Source of the DNA: Anagrus nilaparvatae
Lineage: Eukaryota; Arthropoda; Insecta; Hymenoptera; Mymaridae
Reading direction: 5' to 3'
DNA length: 64,000 bases
Assembly: GCA_022575985.1 (NCBI GenBank)
Contig: JAKSXM010000288.1
Span: 6,165,501-6,229,500, forward strand
In this document: in pieces, positions 48,601 to 58,316 of the stretch
Position numbering within the stretch: position 1 is the first letter of the stretch
Layout: each line of letters begins with the position of its first letter
Notes under the pieces: model-generated
What the model saw: only the letters and a program-made list of their open reading frames with translations
Database searches by the model: none
What the model was told of the DNA's origin: nothing
Made by a program: the position numbers and the translations under genes

Positions 48601-51600
48601 GGAAAGGCTCTGTGCGCATGAGCAAGCTTTTTTTTCTGCTTCCCTTAATAATATTTGTTCATAACAACAATTAAATATTTTTTCAATAATTTAATTATAA
48701 TAAACAATTTCATTTGAAAGTTAGTTTTAAATTATTTATTGCATAATAAAAGAATGTATAGTTTTAATATTTTTATGATTAGAAAGAAAAACAGTTATTT
48801 ATAAATTGTTTATACATTAACATGGGTGACAAATTAAATTTAGCTGCAGATAATTACAGATATTTGGAAAAAAAAAGAAAAAAAAAGTGGAGATTAAAAA
48901 GAAAGTTGACAAAAAAATCACAACCTTCTTTGACTTTGGTATTTCACGAGCCCAATCTACGGGTACAATGACCAAATTCTCTTTAAAATAGGGATCATTA
49001 TCCACAATTTGCAAAACATAAAAAATTGGATTCATATAAGTCACAGTATCAGACATATCTGCATTGATAAAAGTAAATTAAAAAATAAGTTTATTGATGA
49101 TTACATGAAGTATTTTATTTTCTTACCTTATTATATGTATGTTTATATATTTTATTATTTTAAATAAACAAATATTTATTAAATTATTTTATATATTAAA
49201 TATTATTTTAAAAATACTACTGCAGAGTTAAACTATAGTTTAATAAACATAAACACACGCGGAATAATATATAGTGTATGCTCATGCGCACAGAGCCTTT
49301 CCCCGCTAGTTCCATACATGGGCCACTAGAGATTCCCGTTCCATTTCCACTAGAGGACCCTGTATGGCAGTGTGGAAATTCCCTAGTGGTCCACACATGT
49401 TCCTCGGTCGACATTTCGGATCGGGTGCCACCAAATGCACGGATCTTATGGAGTGAGTTTTTTATCCTGCATAAGAAACAATGTTATTTTCTCGTACACT
49501 GAAAAAAAATTCCGGTTGCGGCAACCGGAATTCCAGCTTTGAAAAATGGATTTTTTTTTTACGTAAAAGACATAATATAAAACAATTCTATCCATAAAAA
49601 TAGATGTTTCAAGAAGAATAATTTAAATTTTGTATAAAAGTTGTTTAAATTTATATTGTTTATTACACATTATTTATTTAAGCTATTATTTGACTAAAAA
49701 ATTTTTAAAATTATAATAGTATATTGACACTCTTATTATTATTATTATAGCATTTATTTTGTCTGAGCAAAAATATATTTTTTACTCTTGTTTTTACATA
49801 GTCAATTAATTAATTTAATATTTAAATAAGAATAAAATAAAATCTTTTAATAAATTAAAATTAGTCAAATTATTATATTAAGTAAAATAATAAATTGCTG
49901 AAAATACCTAAAATAAATTCTGAAAGAAGTACAATTCTTGGGAAAATCATTCGATCCATAAAGTTGTCATTGTAATAATCTTCCATTCTATCATAATTAA
50001 ACATTTTCCACTAGTTTTTACTACTTTTAATTCTTTTTTTACATTTTTTACATCAAAAATATTATCAATCGTATAAATTAGCTTTTAAGAATGCCAAAAT
50101 AACTATTTTTTTCCTGACTAATTTAAATTTATTATATTTAAATCTTGAACCTCTCTTGAACCAAAGTAAAATATATTATTTCAACATTAAAAATTGATTC
50201 AGACCTTTAGTTAGTATCTTTAGTTAATTTAAACTGACGTATTTTCGCTGAGACTCCCGAATTTTCCTATTGAAAATACAGGATTTAAGAGTTATTATGA
50301 CTATCTTTTTCTGAACCATAAAGTTTCTTAAAATATTTGATTTTCTCAAAATTTGTTTTTGTCTCAGAAAAAATTGCTTAAAAATACTCAAAAGTTCAGT
50401 ATCATTTAATAGGTCTTTTAGGGGAAATAGGAAATAGGTTAGTTTAACTTATTTCTGGGCTATCACAAGGTTTTAAACAATTTTTTGTGTTCAAATAATA
50501 TATTTTAGTGTGGCTCAAGACTTAAATATTAAATATTAAACTTATTTACAGAAAAAAATTATTCAAATTAAAAATTCCATGGAAATTTAGAAGACCCTGT
50601 ATAATTTAAATTATAAAATTTCTGATGTTTTTAAGGTGGATTAAGTAGGATTTATCTATACAATATTTGCTAACAATCAGATTTAAATAAAAATAGTCAA
50701 ATATATTAGTTTAAAGAAATAATGCGTAATAAATATTATTAACATTAATAATTAATTAATAACTTTTAAAAAGTATAAAAAATTATATTTATTCTTCTTA
50801 AAACATCTATTTTTACAGATAGAATTGTTTTATATTAAGTCTTTGACGTAAAAAAAAATTTATTTTTAAAGCTGGAATTCCGGCTGCCGCAACCGGATAT
50901 TCCGGTTGCGGCAACCGGAATTTTTTTTCAGTGTAGGGGTGGTTCAAAAAATACATTACGCAAATCATGCAGCTAAACTAAAATGTTACTGTCCTATCAA
51001 AACTACATTAAGGTTACTAAAAATAGTGTTATTTTGCCACGCATGGGTGGGTTTTTGTAAATAAAATTCGTATTACGTATTTTTTGAACGCCCCTCAATT
51101 CTGGGAGTCTTATTTTTTTGATGAATAGCAGCTAATTTTACCGTAATTGAAAATCCAAACAATTTTTTAAGATAAACTGCCTGGGTAACCGACATGGTTT
51201 AATGATCCTTTCGAAGCCAACATGTTAATTTGTAGTTTGGCTAGAAAAGTATTTAAAAAAAAAAACAATTTGGTTAAAATTGATATCATTGGCTATTTAA
51301 TAATTATCAACAGTTAATTAGAAAATTACTTTATGAAATTTCAATAACTATCTTACAAAAAATTTCTTAACAAAATTCCAATTTAAAAATAAAAAAATTT
51401 TTTTCTCAATTTTTTAGCTCGTTTTCAGACAAATCATCAGCATGTAACTCAATAAACTTGTTGACTTATAAAATAAAAAAATGACCATATACTTGAACTT
51501 TTCTTTATTTGCTTTCTCTCTTTAAGATAAAATGTAATAGTATTAGTAACAACATTGTATTTGCTATAAAATATATACTCTCTTGAGCTCTATCGATCAA

Positions 51601-54600
51601 TTCTTCACGGATTTGTCTGATACATGTTCTTGTTTGTGTGGTGCAAAATTATGAATTGATATATCAACCATGCATGTATATGATTTTATATAAACATTTT
51701 TTTAGCTTTTTTGTTTGTGTTGAAAAAATCGTTAATTTTGAGCGTTTTTTATATAAGCATTTAAAATACAGATATCATTCAACCCTTTACAACCAGGTCA
51801 ATTCCTTCAATGCATTCCTACTTTTATACATTTCTTATTTAAAAAAAATCAAATTTATCAAAACGCATGCTCGCATTTCTCTTTAAAAAAAAAAACAAGA
51901 AAATCGTGTCGCGTGAGAGATACCCGGGAAAGCCGAGTTTTAGAATTTTAGCCTATTCTCACGTGACCTGCAACTTTTTCTTACGTTATTGTATTGTGTG
52001 TATGTAAAAATCCGCATCATATTGTACTACTAATAATAATAAAAGAAAATATGGCAATACATACAACAACAAAGAGCGAGTGAGAAAGATAGAGAATAAT
52101 ATACACAATCATACATCATTTTCCCAAGTAAATCTCAGATAACATATGTACAGTGTATAGAGTTTGATATAACATTGTTATCAAGAAAAAAAGTATAAGA
52201 ATTGATCAATTATGAGCATGCGCAATATAATCTTTTTGTGCAAATAATATATTTTTTGTTTAATGCGACGATCTAACGACGCATCTCGTCATCACTTGTA
52301 AATGCAGAGTGAGAAAATGATATACTAACAAATAATATGTATATAGAAAGTGTAATAAAGGCTAATTTTTTTGCAGACAATCTCTTTATACAGTTGGGTA
52401 TATTACAGAGTTATTTGCTGATGTAGAATTTTTGCAGTCATTAATATGATATAAATGAATGAAAGAATTATTTTTGATTCTATTTGTATTTAATTAACTT
52501 TATTAGATACTCAAATAACGAATCTTATTTCTCAAATTAACAAAAAATAATGCCAAAAACACATTCCAATATACTGAATATTTTCTACTTTTTATACAAA
52601 ATTAAATTAAATTTTCTGTTCAATTTTTTTTTAGATATTATGTACGCCACTTATATTGTATATTTTACTATACCATAAAGCTTTGTTATCTTCAAAATAT
52701 ATTTTACAGACAATGTACAATACAAAATAATAATATACTAGATTGCAAAGAAAAGAAGGGAATAAAGAAAATGAAATAATTATATAAAAAGTAAATTATA
52801 TTTAAAAAATTTATTGTTTCTTATAGTTTTTATTGAAATAAGTAATTATTTATTTAAATATTACTGATAAAAACTGGAGTTGAAATGACATATTCTTTGT
52901 TTCATTGTCAAAGTTAATTATAATGGACTCACTTACTAAAATTTAATTTTCAATGTAAATTTAATTTTCAATAATTAGCTTTAAAAGACTGAATTTTCAA
53001 AAGCAGATACTTCAGAAAAGGAATTGAGACAATAAAATTGTCTGCAATTTACGTGTAATTTAGTAGAAAAGTTCATAAAAAATCTTTTTTTGCAGGATAA
53101 TTTTGAAAACCAAAAATATATTGTGCTACTCTGTTTTTTTTTTTTTTTTTTTGATAATTACCTCGATAATTACAAAATTATAAAAAACTTGTAAATATGG
53201 GAACACCTTTTTTTTATGCGGGAGCATCTTTCTGGCAGTAATTATGGAAAAACTCTGTGTCGAACCTTTTGAAAATGATTTCTTATTCATTTTAAGTTAC
53301 AGGTAACGGCATGGGTAAATGCGTTGTAATAAGGTTAACATAGCTAAATATTTGGGGAACCAAATTATCAAGCTTCAACGGTGCAAATGATACATATAGT
53401 TAGTTTAAGTCTGGTTCTACAATAGCTGCAAATGAGCAAATCTGCGGTGCATAAATGTACGCACACGATGCGCAGTAAATTTTTAAATACGTAAACTCGT
53501 TTCTGCACATCCGTTTGTCTACATATATGGTACTGCATATTTGAGACTTGAGTTAGCAGATTATTACAGATTGTGCCTAAATCTGGAGAAGTTACAGTCA
53601 TGGATAAGCGGTTAATTATGATTGAACATCCAGTTTTTTAATATACATTTATAAATATAATAGGCTAATATTTGTAAACTTTTACGTTTTTTAAGATCAC
53701 TATAGTCAGGCTAGTTCCACAAACCTCCGTAAGCGCAGAAACGGAGCCACAACGCAATGCGCACAGCAAGATTTTCGTTTGTGCACATGCGTGTTGTGCT
53801 GTGCGCATTGCGTTGCGGCTCCGTTTCTGCGCTTATGGGGGTTTGTGGAACTAGCCTCACGATCCTAAAATCAGATTTCAAAAATTCAAAATGGCAGACT
53901 CAAAATTGCGGATTTTTACCATTACCTAGTATAGATTTATCTGTCTCTAGACATGTTTAAGTATTGTGCAAGTTTATATCAGTTTAGATATCTATGTTCG
54001 TCTATGTCTGGGCGCCATTGTAATGCGTTAAAGCGTTATAGCCTGTATAACCTATGTTTCAGGAGAAATGCGACTTAAACTCCAATATAGGTTAAATATT
54101 CTTAAACTTTGATTAGACATTAAACATTAATCAAAAAACTCTGATAAATACTCTTAAACCCCACGACGACTTTAAATGCCCTGGAAACATTTTCAAAACA
54201 TCTGGACTGTGTCATCTACATAAAGCCGGGTTTTATCCCTCAATTTAACTTAAACGGATGCCTCAGACCTAGCCTGACACCGTACGCGCTTACAGCATCT
54301 ACCCCTATTTGGGTCACCCATCCAGTTAAGTTTATTGCTTAACTTTCAGAGCTTTTAAACAAAAAATATACAATTGGGCTACGAAACTGGCCAATAACGG
54401 ATTTCTAACATCAAAATTAATCATTTAAGTTATTTCAAGTTTTTAACAGTTGATATACAAGTTTTTGGTATTCTTGATCACGATTCTGCAATCAAATTTT
54501 TGATCTGATCGAAGAAAACTTGCAACTCTAGGTGAAAATACTTGAAATGACTTAAATGACCGATTTTGAGGTTAGAAATCTATCAGTTTGAATCCGCTTT

Positions 54601-57351
54601 TTGGAATTTTATGAATCTGGATTCAAAATTGTGATCAAGGACCCCAAAACCGTAGAGGTTTACCAATATTTAACTCAATCAGCAATATTTTTTTTTTAAA
54701 ATTTGTATTTTGTTCAAACTTTTTATTTGTTTTAGCCAAATATCTAATAAGGTTGGTTCTACAGACCTCCGTAAACCGCAGCCGCAACGCAATGCGCACA
54801 ACGCAACATGCATGTACACAACAGGATTTTGGATTATGCGCATTGCGTTGTGGCTACAATTTTGCGTTTACGGAGGTCTGTAGAACCAGCCTAACTGGCT
54901 ACCAAAAACTGGATGAAACCTTCAAAAACTTTTTTCTTAGTGACTAAAAATATACGGATCTTCATTTTAGTCTATTTAAAATGCTTGGATGCATTTAACA
55001 TTGCTGGAACCTTGACTATATTCAAAGTTTCGTGAGTAACGCAAAAGTAATGAAATTTTATTTTCTTCTGCTAAATTTTAATCTCATTAACATTTTTTAA
55101 AATTTACTCACCGGCAATGTTATGCTGATTGTGATTATAAGTTAACGGCACTGAATGCAATGATCTAACAGACCATTTTCGATGTCTTGAATCTTCATCA
55201 ATATCATCCACCTGATGCCCATTTTCACCTAAGAAATGAACCTTTTCGTATCTATCAAGATATCTGAAAAAATATGAAATAAATTTAGTTTTAAGAGAAT
55301 CAAAAATTATTTTTTTTATTTTAATCTCAATCTATAATAAATATTATGATTTTTTTTAATTCTAGTTGTGCTTCTAGAACTCGTTCTAGAATCACATGAG
55401 TCTAGGGATGTAAATAAAGAGGACAAGTATTGATAGTTTCAGAAGGTTTGTTAACTTCGAAGTTAACTTTAAGCATATAAACACAATTTATATAAAAAAA
55501 TGTAAAACTGTAGTCGCTAAGAAACACTCACGAACACTCAATACTCATATATATTTTTAATGTTAGCATGAAACTTATGCAATTTTAGACAGTTTCCACC
55601 ATAAACCAAGCACCTACCTCAGCGTGGCAGTATTTAAGCAAAAGAACATTGAATCAGCAAAAGAGTAACTTGGCACAATACATTTATGCTATTTAAGTCA
55701 ATATTTCCTTCAGAATTATAGAGGTAGCAAATAGATAAAAGTGGCTTTGGTTAATAAAAAAATAGTTTTTAAGTGCTATATCTCAGACATTTAGTCAAAA
55801 GCAATTAATTGTAGTCGTTAAAACCAAATTTTATATCAAATTTGATATTAAAAAAGTGAAAAATCAAGATGGTGACCAGAAAAGTATCAAAATATTTAAG
55901 ATAATTTCTTGAAAAATTTTAAAATGAAAAAAGTTACTGGAAGGTTTCTGGTATTACGAAAGCCAAATTTGATGTCAGAAAAGCTCCAGAAAAGTGAAAA
56001 TCCAGTATGGGGGCCGGAAAATTGCCAAAACTTTACGAAAAAAAATTGCTAATTTTGCATTATTTTTTTTTACGAAAATTGTTAAAAACAGAAAACGCAA
56101 AAAATAAAATCCCAGAAAAGTGAAAACCAGAAATGACGTCCAGAAAATTCGAAAAAGAAACTAATAATAAATGTTTGTTGGCAAAAAACTTTCCTTAATT
56201 ATATTATAAATTTACTATAAATTTACAGGTGAAAGGGTAAGAACGGATGCATCAGGATATTGCACGTGAACAACACGTAAAAGTAACATAAATTATATTG
56301 ATCGAACGATAAAAGTAATTATCTTAAAAAATAATAACAATCATTAACGAAACTTAAGAAAATAAGAAAAGAAAGCATTTTTAAACAAATTGTTTGTAAA
56401 AATTGTTCATAAATTATTAAATTTCTTGTAAATTATGCAATAATAAAAGTTTAATCATACTTTATGTTTAATAAAAATTATTAAGAATTAAAATGTTCAA
56501 TTAGTCTAATAATAATCATTTTATTAAATCTATATATGTTATAATAATTTGTTGTAGTAGTAAATGAATTTCCTTGACATATTTTGACTTCCTTTTTGGA
56601 TTTTAATATTCTGAATTAAAACTATTATGTACATAGGTTTTTTACCTATATATGCATAAATACATATTTGTAAATGAATAAATTAATTTTAATTCAAGTA
56701 TTGAAATATTAATTTATTTTAAAATTGGTTCAAATTGGTTTCAATTCAGTTATTGATAGATGTTTAAATATATAATTATGGACAAAAATAAAGTTTAGAA
56801 AGAATTTTATAATATTGAGCAATGTTGTGAAGATAGGGATCGGACGATGACTTCTGATATAGTATCACAATTTTTATTGTCTCTAACTATTCTTCAGAGT
56901 TTTCGTCAAAAACGTCACTGACATTATTTTTTCGGTAGTTTAATTTAGCAGTCAGTAGTCTATCAATCCATTGATCAAATATTACAATTTAATTAAATTA
57001 GGATGTTTTAATTATTTGTATGTTAGCATTAACAAGGGGATCTTGGCAAAACTATGAAAAATATTTTCTTATGTCTCAATATCAGTTAAATCTTACAGGC
57101 CTCAACTTTATAGAATAAGATTTTTTCGGTCATTTTCCAGAAAATCATAGTACCTAATCTTGACCTAATCGAAAAGTTTTGGTACTTTTGATTACATTGT
57201 TTTAAAACTTGTTTTAAAATTTAGAAAAATCATTCAAAAATTCAAATACTTACCGAAGATAAATTTGTTTGAGACCAACACTACTATTGACGCAGCCACT
57301 GGGTAAATGAAACTCTTCAGCAAGCCACACCCATTCATTTTTTGAATTTAC
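36539..57351 (-). CDS. Bap170: Bap170/ARID2, DNA-binding subunit of the PBAP chromatin remodelling complex (5' exon missing)
   Basis: Sixteen exons join in frame to 1932 residues plus stop; every phase agrees. Domain order is that of ARID2/BAF200: C-terminal half of the ARID (residues 1 to about 50, [19 protein letters not shown] and [20 protein letters not shown]), the conserved block [12 protein letters not shown] through [19 protein letters not shown], armadillo-like helices (about 290-500), an RFX-type winged helix (about 700-770), long Gln-rich regions with a 29-Gln run, two C2H2 fingers (about 1725-1780) and the conserved C-terminal [17 protein letters not shown] and [18 protein letters not shown] helices. 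ARID2 defines the PBAP (PBAF) form of SWI/SNF and recruits it to DNA in the nucleus. The exon coding the first 55-60 ARID residues and the start codon was not found up to 64000. The length slightly exceeds vertebrate ARID2 because of Gln-rich expansions. Confidence 0.94.
36724..36815 (-). CDS. Bap170: Bap170 exon, conserved C-terminal helices
   Basis: [19 protein letters not shown] then [11 protein letters not shown] and a split Arg codon before GTAAGA. It matches [19 protein letters not shown] of vertebrate ARID2. The plus-strand 77-codon ORF here is antisense. Confidence 0.93.
37897..37974 (-). CDS. Bap170: Bap170 mini-exon with tandem acceptor
   Basis: 26 codons, [19 protein letters not shown] through PPPEQ, before GTAACG. 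The acceptor reads AAGCAG (NAGNAG), so the exon may start at 37974 or 37977, the latter adding one Gln. Both keep the frame. Confidence 0.82.
38131..38289 (-). CDS. Bap170: Bap170 exon, conserved region after the fingers
   Basis: 53 codons, phase 0: [18 protein letters not shown], then [18 protein letters not shown] and [10 protein letters not shown]. It corresponds to the HPSAALMALRRGSRNLVF block of vertebrate ARID2. The ATG inside the open frame upstream is intron. Confidence 0.9.
38369..38528 (-). CDS. Bap170: Bap170 exon, two C2H2 zinc fingers
   Basis: Supplies the His pair of finger 1 ([14 protein letters not shown]) and all of finger 2 ([10 protein letters not shown], then [12 protein letters not shown]). 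Both fingers are C-x4-C-x12-H-x4-H, the unusual spacing seen in ARID2. Ends NPE before GTTTGT. Not visible as a long ORF. Confidence 0.93.
38593..39092 (-). CDS. Bap170: Bap170 exon, Gln/Thr-rich linker and start of zinc finger 1
   Basis: Begins [18 protein letters not shown] after TTTTAG, continues through QQ/TQ-rich sequence and ends with [16 protein letters not shown], the first Cys pair (C-x4-C) of a C2H2 finger. The donor is TTAAA followed by GTATGT, splitting a Lys codon. Confidence 0.92.
39174..39751 (-). CDS. Bap170: Bap170 exon with polyglutamine tract
   Basis: Opens [17 protein letters not shown], then an uninterrupted run of 29 Gln, followed by more Gln-rich sequence and a Val/Gln-rich region ([33 protein letters not shown]). 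The 69-codon poly-Leu ORF on the other strand is the complement of this tract. Confidence 0.93.
39615..39701 (-). repeat. CAG/CAA trinucleotide repeat coding for 29 Gln
   Basis: 87 bases of mixed CAA and CAG codons read on the minus strand. The CAA interruptions make it less prone to slippage than a pure CAG run. Confidence 0.95.
39818..40724 (-). CDS. Bap170: Bap170 exon, acidic/Ser-rich region with conserved MLADLLERK motif
   Basis: Starts [18 protein letters not shown] and contains [18 protein letters not shown], the short helix also found in vertebrate ARID2, followed by a Lys/Glu linker and [16 protein letters not shown]. Ends in a split Val codon before GTAGGT. Confidence 0.93.
40811..41005 (-). 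CDS. Bap170: Bap170 exon, Gln-rich and basic segment
   Basis: 65 codons, phase 0: [18 protein letters not shown], then [18 protein letters not shown] (a likely nuclear localisation stretch) and [14 protein letters not shown]. Not visible as a long ORF; found by splice-phase tracing. Confidence 0.88.
41006..42922. other. Bap170 intron, holds one dispersed repeat
   Basis: 1.9-kb AT-rich intron; apart from the repeat at 42125-42440 nothing is recognised. Confidence 0.6.
42125..42440. repeat. AACATGTTCC dispersed repeat in a Bap170 intron
   Basis: It runs from GAACATGTTTATAGGCAGG, through G-rich patches and GGACTTAGAATAAT, to TAAACATGTTCCATGC and ACAAACCGGTTATAA. Same order as the copy at 25145. 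Confidence 0.6.
42923..43243 (-). CDS. Bap170: Bap170 exon, Gln-rich linker
   Basis: 107 codons, phase 0 on both sides, [18 protein letters not shown] through [13 protein letters not shown]. The segment [17 protein letters not shown] is Gln-rich, and [16 protein letters not shown] is the only conserved-looking part. Confidence 0.9.
44007..44403 (-). CDS. Bap170: Bap170 exon after the RFX domain
   Basis: Continues the RFX domain with [15 protein letters not shown], then a Ser/Thr/Pro-rich linker ending ESKSQ before GTGGGT. The residues after that in the open frame are intron. Confidence 0.9.
44487..44721 (-). CDS. Bap170: Bap170 exon, RFX-type DNA-binding domain
   Basis: Encodes [35 protein letters not shown] and [11 protein letters not shown]. 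These match the RFX winged-helix signature (WLKxxxE, then the GRRG turn) found in ARID2. Acceptor ATTATAG, donor AG followed by GTAAAA, both splitting Arg codons. It was not in any long open frame because the exon is short. Confidence 0.93.
44850..45372. mobile_element. TTAA-flanked TIR element in a Bap170 intron
   Basis: TTAAGGAGTTAGGAGGGTAA at 44850 reappears inverted at 45350-45372. The ends are both TTAA, so the target duplication could be TTAA with a 19-bp TIR starting GGAGTTAGGAGGG. Inner inverted segments (AAACTTGG-TTTTTACC at about 45047 and GGTAAAACCAAGTT at about 45270) extend the fold. TTAA duplications are typical of piggyBac-derived MITEs, but piggyBac TIRs usually start CCC, so the family is open. 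Confidence 0.7.
45840..46275 (-). CDS. Bap170: Bap170 exon, Gln/Thr/Ser-rich linker
   Basis: Starts [17 protein letters not shown] after TTTTAACAG and ends TPGKSA plus a split Arg codon at GTAAGT. Low-complexity, with many TQxQxQ motifs; no domain. Its frame continues upstream of the first ATG to the acceptor. Confidence 0.9.
46359..47728 (-). CDS. Bap170: Bap170 exon, ARID2-specific block and armadillo-like region
   Basis: The largest exon (457 residues). The acceptor TTTTTTCCAG precedes [18 protein letters not shown]. Then [13 protein letters not shown], an acidic linker, and tandem helices such as [37 protein letters not shown] and [17 protein letters not shown]. It ends in a Gln/His-rich segment before GTAAGA. 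The MFF at the start of the open frame is intron sequence. Confidence 0.95.
48216..48320. mobile_element. Small hairpin MITE (CCCACGTAAAAAGA ends)
   Basis: CCCACGTAAAAAGA at 48216 pairs with TCTTTTTACGTGGG ending at 48320; inner TTATTACTCACGTAATAA is itself palindromic. Lies in the large Bap170 intron. Confidence 0.65.
48394..48420. repeat. Poly-A run of 27
   Basis: Homopolymer A tract in the intron. It may be the tail of a retroposed sequence; the preceding bases are not recognised. Confidence 0.8.
48478..49425. mobile_element. 948-bp TIR element carrying a small ORF
   Basis: Ends CCCGATCCGAAAAGAC and TTTCGGATCGGG are inverted. The homology extends irregularly for about 150 bp, including ATGGAACTAGCGGGGAAAGG at 48592 and its complement at about 49292-49311. 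Minus-strand ORFs on the right arm and the ORF at 48817-49056 lie inside. Target duplication not clear. The origin of the element is unknown; the body is AT-rich and the ends GC-rich. Confidence 0.8.
48817..49056 (-). CDS. Hypothetical ORF inside the TIR element
   Basis: ATG at 49056 opens [18 protein letters not shown], then [18 protein letters not shown]. The IVPVDW string resembles the VVPxxW motif that opens many insect transposon-associated proteins, but no domain is certain. A possible donor (AAG followed by GTTGTG, about 48923) could cut off the low-complexity tail. It could be the first exon of a captured or decayed transposon gene. It is not part of Bap170, whose flanking exons join in frame without it. 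Confidence 0.35.
   Translation of the reverse strand: MSDTVTYMNPIFYVLQIVDNDPYFKENLVIVPVDWAREIPKSKKVVIFLSTFFLISTFFFFFFPNICNYLQLNLICHPC
49497..50933. mobile_element. 1.44-kb TA-flanked TIR element, non-autonomous
   Basis: It starts CACTGAAAAAAAATTCCGG and ends in the inverse, with TA on each side (49495-49496, 50934-50935). TIRs run about 130 bp and include the palindrome CCGGTTGCGGCAACCGG, present once at the left end and one and a half times at the right. The AT-rich interior has no transposase. By ends and TA duplication it is the largest member of the CACTGAAAAAA group seen here. Confidence 0.88.
50936..51094. mobile_element. 159-bp MITE directly abutting the previous element
   Basis: GGGGTGGTTCAAAAAATACA faces TACGTATTTTTTGAACGCCCC; the inner arms ATTACGCAAAT and ATTCGTATTACG also pair. 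It begins one base after the TA of the 1.44-kb element. Target duplication unclear. Confidence 0.75.
51095..53708. other. Middle of the large Bap170 intron, no gene seen
   Basis: AT-rich, with a patch at 51890-52330 that is richer in CpG and GA (GTGTCGCGTGAGAGATACCC, GAGCGAGTGAGAAAGATAGAG, ATGAGCATGCGCAATA). It could be regulatory, but nothing specific supports that. Confidence 0.4.
53709..53856. mobile_element. Tourist-like hairpin MITE, copy 2
   Basis: Same 148-bp length and ends as the copy at 6223 (GGCTAGTTCCACAAACC), but flanked by TCA at 53706-53708 and 53857-53859. Equal length with different target sites supports recent mobility. The overlapping ORF is an artefact. Confidence 0.92.
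54215..54356 (-). repeat. 5S-rRNA-like SINE fragment
   Basis: Read on the minus strand: GCTCTGAAAGTTAAGC, a short spacer, then AACTGGATGGGTGACC, GGGGTAGATGCTGTAAGCGC and GTACGGTGTCAGGC. GAAAGTTAAGC and TGGATGGGTGACC resemble the internal A and C promoter boxes of 5S rRNA genes, with about 10 bases fewer between them than in a true 5S gene. It is therefore not a functional 5S gene but fits a 5S-derived (SINE3-like) retroposon. Confidence 0.5.
54751..54891. mobile_element. Tourist-like hairpin MITE, diverged copy 3
   Basis: Ends GGTTGGTTCTACAGACC / GGTCTGTAGAACCAGCC with TAA on both sides (54748-54750, 54892-54894). The interior keeps GCAACGCAATGCGCAC. 141 bp. Confidence 0.9.
55112..55263 (-). 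CDS. Bap170: Bap170 exon, end of ARID and linker
   Basis: Completes the Arg codon and gives [15 protein letters not shown], the conserved ARID end, then YNHNQHNIA and a split Glu codon. The donor is GTGAGT. It is separated from the next exon by a 7.4-kb intron filled with transposons. Confidence 0.92.
55264..57253. other. Bap170 intron, no repeat recognised
   Basis: 2-kb AT-rich intron between the two ARID exons. Confidence 0.6.
57254..57351 (-). CDS. Bap170: Bap170 exon, second half of the ARID domain
   Basis: Begins V-N-S-K-N-E-W after a CTACAG acceptor and ends in LKQIYL plus a split Arg codon before GTAAGT. The conserved W, L and Y residues of ARID helices 4-6 are present. Being internal to the ARID, it cannot be the first coding exon. 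Confidence 0.92.
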
Positions 57352-57586
57352 CTGTAGAAATTAAAAAAAAAATTTATCAATATTTTATACACAAGTATTA
57401 AATAAACATACATCAACATATTTCTTGATACTTTTAGAGGGTAATAAAACTATATTTTTAGAAAATAAGCTTTTAATTTTAATTGGTATTGTGTGTTGTT
57501 AAATAATGAGTTTTTTTTAGTGAAATAAGTAATCATCTTAATGTTTCAATTTTTTATATTTTTAATCGTTTTTTAACGATATAAAA

Positions 57587-57587
<1 letters not shown>

Positions 57588-57617
<30 letters not shown>
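57588..57617. repeat. (ATT)10 microsatellite
   Basis: Ten perfect ATT units upstream (minus sense) of the first visible Bap170 exon. Confidence 0.9.
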
Positions 57618-57619
<2 letters not shown>

Positions 57620-58316
57620 AATTAAATTTATTCCAAATCATCCTGAAAGTCTTACATACAAGTCACTGAAACTGCATTAAATTATTATTATTTCATCCAA
57701 GATTTAACTATAAACTTTAGACGATTGCTACATAATTTATTGCAAAGTGAATTCGAAGAGCGGTTGATGTTATTTAATTGGATAGATTTTCAGACCACCA
57801 GATATTTGGTTTTCCCGAGGGTTTTCCATTTATATATTTATAGTGCATAGAAGCAAACTCAAAAGTACTACCTTTAACAGCGTCTTAACTTATCGGCGAG
57901 CTTTTTGGCCACCCATATATTTTATTTGTTTCAAACTAAGTTAATTCAAAATTTCATATTTTTTCAAAAATATTGCTGATAATTATTAATTTAAAGTAAA
58001 TAATTGCTATTTTTAAACCAAGTATACTAAGCAAATAATACATTTAATTAACGTCGATTACATCGAGAAAGTAAACATTTTATTTATTTTATCGAATTTT
58101 ATTTTTACTTTATAAAATCAATAAAACTTATTTCATTAACTCAGTTAATTTAAGCGTTAAATAAAAATATAATTGATAAAATGAAATAAAATTTTTGTTT
58201 CTACTACTTTATCTATTTGAGAATTTTATTTTTATGAAGTAAGTAAATGAATAATAATGAAAATCATCTGTAACAATCTGTAAAAAATGATGATCATTGT
58301 TTTAGGAAATGTACTA

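Noticed and set aside
54215..54356. True 5S rRNA gene
   Set aside because: Box spacing is too short and the flanks do not pair as the 5S helix I; it is at best a 5S-derived repeat.
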